This document shows, piece by piece, positions 7,139 to 12,474 of a stretch of 12,474 bases of DNA. The stretch comes from an uncultured Bacteroidota bacterium. Its GTDB lineage: Bacteria > Bacteroidota > Bacteroidia > Chitinophagales > Chitinophagaceae. Location: NCBI GenBank assembly GCA_903912435.1, contig CAIWHI010000412.1, positions 1 through 12,474 of the forward strand, given 5' to 3'. The notes below the pieces were generated by a model that worked only from the letters and a program-made list of their open reading frames with translations, was not told the DNA's origin and did no database searches. Position numbers and translations under genes: made by a program. Numbering within the stretch: the stretch's first letter is position 1; each line of letters begins with the position of its first letter.

Positions 7139-8275
7139 TTAGTCCTCTTTTTTCTTACTCTTCTTTTTAGTTTTAGGGGGGGTATTTAGTGCGGTTAATA
7201 GTTTGGTATTAAAGTCTGATAATGGCTCTACGGTATTTGGGGTGTTTATTAATTCAGCTTCACTGGGTAAATTACCCGTGCCTTTTATTTGTTTTACCCA
7301 CAAGCTAAAATCACTTTCCTCGGTTTTATCCTGGACTTCCCTATATTTTTGATACTGTTCTTCGGCAAATGATTCAGCCAATTCCTTTCTTACCTTTCCA
7401 GCATCATTGAGAATCTTATATTCGTTAAAATCCAGGAATTTATCAAGCCTCTCTGCCCAGTCGGCCATTTTCATTAATTTTTGCCTGCTTACTATCATTT
7501 CGGCATGGTCTAAGAATGAAGATACCAGGGTGTTGAGATTAGTAATTTCCTCCTTGGTAAGATAGTTTTTAGCTATTGTAACGTCAGTAAGGGTAACTCT
7601 TCCATCTTTTTTAGCATTCTTCCATGTTGTCAAACCCATATTAGGTTTAGTATGGTCAGCTCTTGATTCTACAATTTCTGATGGAGTCTTTCCCACAACC
7701 GCATATTCAAGCTTGGCCTGTACTTTGGCAAAAAACTTGCGTGTTTCAGGGTCGTTTTTATTATAATCTACACTTGTAGCATACAGTTCGGTCACCTTTT
7801 CATAAAACATCCTCTCCGATGCCCTAATCTCCCGTATCCGCTCTAATAATTCCCTGAAATAATCCTTGCCAAATAGTTTATTTCCTTGTTTCAATCTTTC
7901 ATCATCTAGTACAAATCCTTTAACCAGGTATTCTTTTAAAACCCTAGTTGCCCAAATCCTAAATTGTGTAGCTTTAAATGAATTAACCCTATAGCCAACT
8001 GCTATTATTGCATCTAAGTTGTAAAATTTAGTTTTATATGTTTTTCCATCTGTTGCAGTTGCCGAGAATTCCTCGGTAACTGAATTTTGGTTTAATTCTT
8101 GGTCATTAAATATATTCTTTAGGTGCAATGAAATATTATCCGTGCTACAGTTAAATATTTGAGACATTGTCTTTTGAGATACCCATACAGTTTCGTCTCC
8201 CAATATTACTTGGGCATGTATCAATCCATCTTGTCCACGATAGAAAATAAAGTCAGATTCTCTAGTTAAATCCAT
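7139..8275 (-). CDS. RhuM family protein
   Basis: A 378-residue member of the RhuM (virulence protein RhuM) family, named after a Salmonella pathogenicity-island gene; its biochemical role is not established. Family hallmarks are the N-terminal QDGLIHAQVILGDETVWVSQ (15-34), the helix-turn-helix-like TMSQIFNCSTDNISLHLKNI (36-55), and the strongly conserved YNLDAIIAVGYRVNS (85-99) with QFRIWATRVLKEYLVKG (104-120). The N-terminal part resembles phage Bro-N/antirepressor DNA-binding modules. The middle and C-terminal regions are mainly helical and charged. The tail is lysine-rich (PKTKKKSKKKED, 367-378). RhuM genes typically occur as mobile or defence-island cargo; here the gene lies between mrp and an IS1595 remnant, consistent with horizontal acquisition, with no restriction or toxin partner beside it. 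The gene is full length and appears intact. The ATG at 8273-8275 aligns with the family's usual start. Confidence 0.9.
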   Translation of the reverse strand: MDLTRESDFIFYRGQDGLIHAQVILGDETVWVSQKTMSQIFNCSTDNISLHLKNIFNDQELNQNSVTEEFSATATDGKTYKTKFYNLDAIIAVGYRVNSFKATQFRIWATRVLKEYLVKGFVLDDERLKQGNKLFGKDYFRELLERIREIRASERMFYEKVTELYATSVDYNKNDPETRKFFAKVQAKLEYAVVGKTPSEIVESRADHTKPNMGLTTWKNAKKDGRVTLTDVTIAKNYLTKEEITNLNTLVSSFLDHAEMIVSRQKLMKMADWAERLDKFLDFNEYKILNDAGKVRKELAESFAEEQYQKYREVQDKTEESDFSLWVKQIKGTGNLPSEAELINTPNTVEPLSDFNTKLLTALNTPPKTKKKSKKKED

Positions 8276-8309
8276 AATAGGAGGCTATTTGTTGTCTCTA
8301 AATTAAGCA

Positions 8310-8326
8310 ATATTTTGATAAAATAT
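8310..8326. promoter_or_regulatory. Palindrome upstream of RhuM gene, candidate operator
   Basis: ATATTTT-GAT-AAAATAT is a perfect 7-bp inverted repeat with a 3-base centre, ending 34 bases before the RhuM start. Nearby, a TAnnTTTG-like box with one mismatch (TAATTTAG on the minus strand) lies between palindrome and gene. A binding site for the HTH-like N-terminus of RhuM is possible but unproven. Small AT-rich palindromes also occur by chance. Confidence 0.35.
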
Positions 8327-8477
8327 GCCTATGAATGCATGATATTTCTAACCAATTTCCGGAGCTATGCCTATTTGCCAGGTAAGTGTTTTGAGGGATT
8401 TTTCCATGGGTTCATTTATGAATAGAAGGTGCTTTATTCTAAATGCTACAATTGATAGCTTATTAATTTACAGCATT

Positions 8478-8861
8478 TTATATGGTATCTGTCAATCCAC
8501 AACAAAGCCCGATTCGCTGGTTCAAATACCAGGCCGTCTTTTGGGTGACATTTAATTCCTGGGCTAATTGTATTGAAGATATATTCTTGTGTTGGGTTGT
8601 AATTATGTAAATGGCTAGGAACCAGGTGGGCAAATCTATTTTAGTCTTATCAAATAAGGTTTTGGTGCAAACATTGAAGTATTTGCCAGTATTCTTGCAC
8701 TTATACTTATTGCCTGCACATTTGTAAACCTTAGATGCTTCATCAAAAGGGGAAACAACATGCCCCTTCCAGCGCAATTGCTCCAAATGGTCAATGCAAC
8801 TTTGCTGTGTAGGGAAAGCCTGTTGTAATTCTAATGCAGAATTGAATCCATTATTAGTCAT
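8478..8861 (-). pseudogene. IS1595-family transposase, 3'-truncated remnant
   Basis: This 127-codon reading frame matches the N-terminal third of IS1595/ISXO2-type transposases. It shows the FPTQQSCIDHLEQLRWKG start, a zinc-ribbon-like region (36-69), TKIDLPTWFLAIYIITTQHK (73-92) and the HTH-like ISSIQLAQELNVTQKTAWYL (94-113). Intact members run to about 300 residues, with a DDE/DDN catalytic domain after the QKTAW segment. Here the frame diverges into GLCCGLTDTI and stops, and no continuation is visible in other frames of the next 200 bases (8276-8477). The zinc ribbon is also incomplete: only Cys48 and Cys55 remain of the expected CxxC pairs, and the first pair reads VVSPF. The 5' end is intact. 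I see no terminal inverted repeats bounding an element. It is catalytically dead, a footprint of past insertion beside the RhuM gene. Confidence 0.8.
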
Positions 8862-8879
8862 TCAACCGCTATTGGCACA

Positions 8880-8887
8880 CAAAGCTA
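8880..8887 (-). promoter_or_regulatory. Possible -7 element of the transposase remnant (TAGCTTTG)
   Basis: TAGCTTTG on the minus strand matches TAnnTTTG and lies 18 bases before the remnant's ATG. The nearest TTTTG upstream is spaced 14 bases instead of about 19, so the promoter is weak or degenerate. Confidence 0.3.
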
Positions 8888-8891
8888 GTAG

Positions 8892-8926
8892 TTATTTACA
8901 CCAAAAGATATTTTCAGTGTAAATAA
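8892..8926. repeat. Perfect 10-bp inverted repeat with nested hairpin
   Basis: TTATTTACAC (8892-8901) and GTGTAAATAA (8917-8926) are exact reverse complements. The 15-base interior contains AAAA-GATA-TTTT, so the whole can fold as a two-tier hairpin. There is no T-run directly after either arm, so it is not a standard terminator. It lies 31 bases upstream of the transposase start and could be an IS end structure, an operator, or part of a small palindromic element. Confidence 0.6.
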
Positions 8927-8931
8927 AGTGA

Positions 8932-9005
8932 TTTTCTGTAAGAATAGTTAATCATGGATATTGTACGAATACGGCAACAAGTTTGTACAACAAGATTACA
9001 GAAAA
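8932..9005. repeat. 10-bp inverted repeat pair flanking 54 bases
   Basis: TTTTCTGTAA (8932-8941) and TTACAGAAAA (8996-9005) are exact reverse complements. The enclosed segment has a further TTGTAC/GTACAA pair (8961-8966, 8985-8990) and no ORF. The size, under 80 bases, and terminal symmetry are compatible with a tiny non-autonomous element, or a structured RNA, but target-site duplications are not evident. Confidence 0.45.
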
Positions 9006-9007
9006 GC

Positions 9008-9095
9008 GGACATTGCCCCAGCGGGGCTATCGGTCTGTAGTACTTTATATCTAGAATAAGGACTCTGTCCCGGAGGGACTACCGGTTCTTAGTAC
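9008..9095. repeat. Pair of REP-like hairpin units in 52-base register
   Basis: Two 36-base units, 9008-9043 and 9060-9095, align without gaps at an offset of 52 with 26 identical positions. Both share GGAC, a G-rich hairpin, CTA-CGGT and TAGTAC. Unit 1 folds as GCCCC-AGC-GGGGC (9015-9027) and unit 2 as GTCCC-GGA-GGGAC (9067-9079). The C16-G26 pair of unit 1 is replaced by T68-A78 in unit 2, a compensatory change that preserves the stem. GC-rich stems in an AT-rich intergenic region, a conserved tail and paired units resemble REP/BIME-type dispersed repeats, known from many genomes. No REP-associated Y1 transposase lies in this window. The remainder of the 307-base gap (8862-9168) shows no gene. 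Confidence 0.65.
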
Positions 9096-9168
9096 AAATA
9101 TCTTTGCAAGTGAATTGTCAACTAATCGGTTTCAAATGGGAAGTAGCATAGAATCAACAATCATCCAC

Positions 9169-10383
9169 CTACTCCACCACCACCTTCTCCTTCTTCTTAC
9201 CCAGTTTCTCTACCCATTTACTAGCCATAAATGGCTTTTCAACATAGAGGAAGAAAACCGCCGCAACAGGAAAAATAGATGCCATTACTACCAAAAGATG
9301 GAAAATAGCATTTGGGAGGAAGTGATTAGTAATCCTGATGCTGGTGGTGAAATGACCAACAAATGAAATGACAGGGTAGTGAAGCAGGTAGATGGAGTAC
9401 CCCATACCACCTATTATGGTCATAATTTTATTAGAGAACAACTTTTTAATCAATGGGTTTTTGATACTGGTAAATATGAAAAACGCTATCAGGAAGGGTA
9501 GGGGAATGGAGGCAAACAATTTCTCAGTCTGCAAAATCTGGGTATATTTTGGCAGGTACAAAATACCTCCAAGTGCAATTAAGAAGGGCACTAATATCCA
9601 GTTGTTTTTGAAGGTTTTAGTACCTACATCAGTTACATATAGGTCGGCAAGGAAGATACCCATAATGAAGAACTGGAAAAACCAATAGATAGTCTCGGTT
9701 TTAGGTTGGTACACATCATGCAACAATACAATGGCTATAGTGGCCAATATCATTATTATACGCCTGGTATACTTTTTAAGGGTGTAAATCTTGAATAGAA
9801 GAGGTCCTGAGCAATAGTATTGTATTTCCACCTCCAGCGACCATGCCACCACAGTAAGGTAGGGCGCATGCTGCATCACTATCAGGTGAACATAACACAG
9901 AGAAGCTACAAGGCTGGGCCAAAGTTCCTTAAAAGTTATCGGGCCAGAAAAGTAATGGCTAGGGTTAAAAATATTGCCGGCAATAGTCATATTGGTTTTG
10001 GTAGCCAGCAGAAGTATAAAAAGTAGAATAATTACGGTAAAATAGGGTGGTTCCACACGGGTAAGCCTGCGCAGATAATACTTTTTGATGTCTGTTTTTT
10101 TGCCGCCATTTATATATTGGTTGGCAAAAGGGATGGACAAGATAAAGGCACTCAACATAAAGAAGATAGGCAGGGCAATGTGGAAATTAATCATCAACTG
10201 GTCAAGCCCCGAAAATGATGCCATATCTTCAGCAAAAGGTGCTGTAGCTTTATTTCTGTAATATGCATAGCCATGAAAACAAATTACCATGAATAGTCCA
10301 AAAGTCCTTATGCCATCCAGTTCGGGGATGTACAAGCGATTTGAAGTAACTCTTTGAAATTTGGAATAAAATTTTTCTAACAT
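9169..10383 (-). CDS. Membrane acyltransferase family 3 (OafA-like)
   Basis: A 404-residue integral inner-membrane O-acyltransferase (Acyl_transf_3), expected to move acetyl or another acyl group onto a cell-surface polysaccharide or similar acceptor. Family features are the N-terminal LDGIRTFGLFMVICFHGYAY (22-41, with the conserved His37), FFMLSAFILSIPF (74-86), the cytoplasmic arginine motif YYLRRLTRVEPPYF (102-115), WSLEVEIQYY (181-190) and a late GYSIYLLHYPV helix. About ten membrane helices are expected. The C-terminal tail is short and basic (EKLGKKKEKVVVE). I place the start at the ATG 10381-10383. A longer frame from a TTG at 10404 is possible, but that TTG overlaps the promoter's -7 box, so it would not be transcribed. 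No sugar or glycosyltransferase genes adjoin, so the acceptor is unknown. It sits alone between the repeat region and pyrG. Confidence 0.86.
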   Translation of the reverse strand: MLEKFYSKFQRVTSNRLYIPELDGIRTFGLFMVICFHGYAYYRNKATAPFAEDMASFSGLDQLMINFHIALPIFFMLSAFILSIPFANQYINGGKKTDIKKYYLRRLTRVEPPYFTVIILLFILLLATKTNMTIAGNIFNPSHYFSGPITFKELWPSLVASLCYVHLIVMQHAPYLTVVAWSLEVEIQYYCSGPLLFKIYTLKKYTRRIIMILATIAIVLLHDVYQPKTETIYWFFQFFIMGIFLADLYVTDVGTKTFKNNWILVPFLIALGGILYLPKYTQILQTEKLFASIPLPFLIAFFIFTSIKNPLIKKLFSNKIMTIIGGMGYSIYLLHYPVISFVGHFTTSIRITNHFLPNAIFHLLVVMASIFPVAAVFFLYVEKPFMASKWVEKLGKKKEKVVVE

Positions 10384-10401
10384 TATCTGATAATCTATGG
10401 G

Positions 10402-10433
10402 CAAAGATATTGAAAATGTGGAATTGCCAGCAA
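10402..10433 (-). promoter_or_regulatory. Acyltransferase promoter, TTG-N21-TATCTTTG
   Basis: On the minus strand TATCTTTG (10409-10402) fits TAnnTTTG, with a TTG (10433-10431) 21 bases further upstream, slightly longer than the usual spacing of about 19. Transcription would start roughly 10-15 bases before the chosen ATG at 10383. Confidence 0.5.
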
Positions 10434-10436
10434 TTC
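10421..10436. promoter_or_regulatory. 16-bp palindrome over the acyltransferase -33 element
   Basis: GAATTGC-CA-GCAATTC has perfect 7-bp arms with a 2-base centre, and it covers the TTG proposed as the -33 element. The position suits a repressor operator. No regulator gene is adjacent, and a chance palindrome cannot be excluded. Confidence 0.35.
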
Positions 10437-10481
10437 AATGAGTTGCAGCGATAAGATTTGGAGGAGTTAAGATACTATAAA

Positions 10482-10511
10482 CAAAGCGCCACAGATTCAT
10501 GTGGCGCTTTG
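10482..10511 (-). terminator. pyrG intrinsic terminator
   Basis: Perfect 12-bp arms CAAAGCGCCACA (10482-10493) and TGTGGCGCTTTG (10500-10511) enclose a 6-base loop and begin five bases after the pyrG stop codon. On the minus strand the stem is followed by TTTATAGTATCTT. It separates pyrG from the acyltransferase, which has its own promoter. Confidence 0.9.
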
Positions 10512-10516
10512 CTAAT

Positions 10517-12166
10517 TTATGCTGTAGTCTTTTCTGTTGTTCTTTTAATATTCTTATTCCTTGTTTCCTGGGCTTCCTTAGCCGCTTTTACAAATGCTAC
10601 AAAAAGTGGGTGGGGATTCTCAACCGTACTTTTATATTCCGGGTGATACTGCACCCCCATATAGAATGGGTGGTCTTTAAGTTCCACTATTTCTATAAGA
10701 TTAGTTTTAGGGTTTTTACCCACTGGTATCAGGCCTGCATTTTCAAATGCTTCAAGGTATTCGTTGTTAAATTCATAGCGGTGTCTATGCCTTTCATTAA
10801 TCACATTTTTTCCATAAATGCTTTCGGCCATGCTACCTTCTTTTAGTTGGCATTCATAACTGCCCAGGCGCATAGTTCCGCCCTTATTGGTTATGGTTTT
10901 CTGTTCTTCCATCATGCAGATAACACCCTGTTCAGTATCAGGGTCCATTTCTGTTGAGTGTGCCTTTGGCATATTTAGCACGTTTCTGGCAAATTCTACA
11001 CATGCCATTTGCATACCCAGGCATATTCCGAAGAAAGGCATTTTATTCATCCTGGCATAGCGCACTGCATCTATCTTTCCTTCTATACCCCTACTGCCAA
11101 ATCCCGGTGCCACAAGGATACCATCCAGATTTTTGAGCTTATCAGCAGCGTTTTCCTTAGTAAGATATTCAGAGTGTATATTCACTACCTCCACCTTACA
11201 TTCATTCATAGCTCCTGCATGTATCAATGCTTCTAATATAGATTTGTAGGCATCCTGTAGTTCCACGTATTTACCTATCAGCCCTATGCTAACTTTGGTT
11301 TTTGGATACCTTAGTTTATTTAGGAATTCCTTCCATTTTGTAAGGTCGGGGTCCTTGCCCATTGGCATTTGCAGTTTTTCTAGGCAAATTACATCCAGCC
11401 TTTCTCGCATCATTTCCAGCGGCACGCTGTATATGGTATCTGCATCCAGCGCCTCTATTACTGCATCGTGAGTTACGTTGCAAAACAGGGCAATTTTACG
11501 TTTCAGGTCTTTATAAAGGGGTTCCTCAGTACGGCAAACCAATACATCGGGTAACAAACCATGTTCACTCATCATTTTTACAGAGTGTTGTGTAGGCTTG
11601 GTCTTCAGTTCTTTTGCTGCCTTAAGGTAGGGTATCAAAGTTAGGTGCACAACAAGGCAATTTTCTGTGCCCATTTCCCACTTTAGCTGCCTTACCGCCT
11701 CTATATAAGGTAACGATTCAATATCACCCACAGTGCCACCTAATTCGGTAATCACAATATCGAATTTATTATCCTCACCCAGCAACAGCATGCGCCGCTT
11801 AATCTCGTCGGTAATATGAGGTATCACCTGTACTGTCTTGCCCAGGTAGGCGCCTTCGCGCTCTTTAGTAATAACATGTTGGTAAATACGGCCTGTTGTT
11901 ACATTGTTAGCCTGTGAGGTAAAAGTATTTAGGTAACGCTCGTAATGGCCCAAATCGAGGTCGGTTTCTGCACCATCTTCAGTTACATAACATTCACCAT
12001 GTTCATAAGGGTTCAGTGTTCCTGGGTCAACATTGATGTATGGGTCAAATTTTTGAATGGTAGTAGTAAACCCACGCGCCTGCAATAATTTGGCAAGTGA
12101 TGCTGCAATAATTCCTTTTCCTAAAGATGAGGTAACCCCTCCTGTAACAAATATATACTTGGTCAT
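10517..12166 (-). CDS. pyrG: CTP synthase (glutamine-hydrolysing)
   Basis: CTP synthase converts UTP to CTP in the cytoplasm using ATP and ammonia from glutamine; it is the last step of pyrimidine nucleotide synthesis. The chosen start at ATG 12164-12166 gives 549 residues, close to the 545 of E. coli PyrG. The longer 559-codon frame needs a TTG and adds a non-conserved N-terminus. The synthase domain (1 to about 270) opens with KYIFVTGGVTSSLGKG (3-18) and contains QKFDPYINVDPGTLNPYEHG (38-57) and ITELGGTVGDIES (139-151). The class I glutamine amidotransferase domain (about 290-535) has the nucleophile Cys382 in GICLGMQ and the dyad His508/Glu510 in QYHPE. The C-terminus is a basic tail. The gene has its own promoter, a hairpin-bearing leader and a strong terminator, so it is monocistronic. 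All catalytic elements are intact. Confidence 0.98.
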   Translation of the reverse strand: MTKYIFVTGGVTSSLGKGIIAASLAKLLQARGFTTTIQKFDPYINVDPGTLNPYEHGECYVTEDGAETDLDLGHYERYLNTFTSQANNVTTGRIYQHVITKEREGAYLGKTVQVIPHITDEIKRRMLLLGEDNKFDIVITELGGTVGDIESLPYIEAVRQLKWEMGTENCLVVHLTLIPYLKAAKELKTKPTQHSVKMMSEHGLLPDVLVCRTEEPLYKDLKRKIALFCNVTHDAVIEALDADTIYSVPLEMMRERLDVICLEKLQMPMGKDPDLTKWKEFLNKLRYPKTKVSIGLIGKYVELQDAYKSILEALIHAGAMNECKVEVVNIHSEYLTKENAADKLKNLDGILVAPGFGSRGIEGKIDAVRYARMNKMPFFGICLGMQMACVEFARNVLNMPKAHSTEMDPDTEQGVICMMEEQKTITNKGGTMRLGSYECQLKEGSMAESIYGKNVINERHRHRYEFNNEYLEAFENAGLIPVGKNPKTNLIEIVELKDHPFYMGVQYHPEYKSTVENPHPLFVAFVKAAKEAQETRNKNIKRTTEKTTA

Positions 12167-12196
12167 AACTCTGTTTTTGAAATGACCACATCGCAA

Positions 12197-12240
12197 CCTG
12201 TCTTCCTTGCAGACAGGCCATTACTCACTATAAATAATGG
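12197..12240 (-). promoter_or_regulatory. Two consecutive hairpins in the pyrG leader
   Basis: Within the predicted leader of about 90 nt, two inverted repeats lie side by side. CCATTA/TAATGG is at 12218-12223 and 12235-12240 (6-bp arms, 11-base loop). CCTGTCT/AGACAGG is at 12197-12203 and 12211-12217 (7-bp arms, 7-base loop). Neither is followed by a U-run, so they are not attenuator terminators of the usual kind. They may affect mRNA stability or translation of pyrG. Confidence 0.4.
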
Positions 12241-12263
12241 AGAATTTTGCTGTTGGGGTCAAA

Positions 12264-12295
12264 CAAAGGTACGTTTGATAATCCAATAATCAAAA
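12264..12295 (-). promoter_or_regulatory. pyrG promoter, TTTTG-N19-TACCTTTG
   Basis: On the minus strand TTTTG (12295-12291) and TACCTTTG (12271-12264) are exactly 19 bases apart, a textbook Bacteroidota promoter. The TTTTG is itself the end of a second TACTTTTG. A short inverted repeat TTTGAT/ATCAAA (12274-12279, 12289-12294) overlaps the -33 element and spacer. The predicted start lies about 90 bases before the pyrG ATG. Confidence 0.75.
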
Positions 12296-12474
12296 GTAAA
12301 AACGAAAAACACCTATATTTCACCTGGTTTAATAGATAATTTGCACACCCTCTGTGTCATTACAATTTCCACCAAATTCTGATAAGACTTTTCGTTGATA
12401 ATCAATATGTTGGGAATTGACTAGGTTGTTTTAAAATGTAAATGGCCTTTCGCTGGCGGGTTTCTTATATTAAA
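12296..12474. other. Intergenic sequence upstream of pyrG, no gene seen
   Basis: Together with the pyrG leader and promoter this makes a 308-base gene-free stretch (12167-12474). The outer 179 bases are AT-rich with only small symmetries, such as TTGATAATCAA and ACAC/GTGT. An ATG at 12442 stays open to the window edge for 11 codons, but nothing identifies it as a gene start. Confidence 0.5.

Noticed and set aside
8341..8477. Short minus-strand frame (about 40 codons, ending at TAG near 8341) in the gap between the transposase remnant and RhuM
   Set aside because: No resemblance to the transposase catalytic domain or any family I know, and no start with promoter support.
9008..9095. Two repeat units separated by 16 bases, considered as a CRISPR fragment
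   Set aside because: Only two units with ten differences between them, spacer far too short, and no cas genes nearby; hairpin covariation fits a REP-like element better.
8862..9168. tRNA or known small RNA in the repeat-rich gap
   Set aside because: No cloverleaf, no TTCGA-type T-loop and no acceptor pairing found; only simple hairpins.
10384..10404. Longer acyltransferase frame starting at TTG 10404
   Set aside because: The TTG is part of the TATCTTTG promoter box, so it would lie upstream of the transcription start; the ATG at 10383 fits.
12167..12196. Longer pyrG frame starting at TTG 12196
   Set aside because: It adds ten residues not found in the family; MTKYIFVTGG is the standard CTP synthase start.
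12442..12474. Possible gene start (ATG, 11 open codons) running off the right edge on the + strand
   Set aside because: Too short to identify, no promoter with correct spacing, and an 11-codon open frame is expected by chance.

Overview
The window looks like a chromosomal segment of a Bacteroidota bacterium, most likely a Chitinophagia/Chitinophagaceae-type organism. Three things suggest this. Several upstream regions carry the phylum's own promoter pattern, TTTG-N19-TAnnTTTG. Recognisable Shine-Dalgarno sites are generally absent. The Mrp, RhuM and sulfatase-modifying-factor-like proteins have sequence flavours typical of the group. The genus is inference. Base composition is moderately AT-rich throughout.

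Left part (1-2364, + strand): the last 38 codons of an ABC-transporter ATPase, its Na+-efflux-type permease partner (NatB-like), then an independent small outer-membrane beta-barrel-type protein. This block converges with everything to its right at a strong hairpin terminator (2387-2415).

Middle part (2433-7045, - strand): mostly housekeeping. In transcription order these are mrp (Fe-S carrier P-loop ATPase), a secreted FGE-sulfatase-fold protein lacking the catalytic cysteines, an M16 zinc protease and lipA (lipoyl synthase). The genes have individual promoters or terminators rather than forming one tight operon. A 207-base G-poor low-complexity stretch separates mrp from the FGE-fold gene. 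Mrp and LipA are both linked to Fe-S cluster biology.

Accessory part (7139-10383, - strand): a lone RhuM-family gene, a decayed IS1595-family transposase lacking its DDE domain, a 307-base repeat-dense intergenic region, and a membrane acyltransferase-3. The intergenic region holds two inverted repeats and a pair of REP-like hairpin units in exact 52-base register with a compensatory base-pair change. This is the variable, mobile-element-scarred part of the window and the best place to look for something new.

Right part (10482-12474): pyrG (CTP synthase), with a 12-bp-stem terminator, a near-consensus promoter and a leader of about 90 nt carrying two hairpins. The last ~180 bases hold no gene I can support.

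I did not find a complete undescribed multi-gene system. The most unusual signals are the paired REP-like units, the RhuM gene with a palindrome in its upstream region, and the pyrG leader hairpins.
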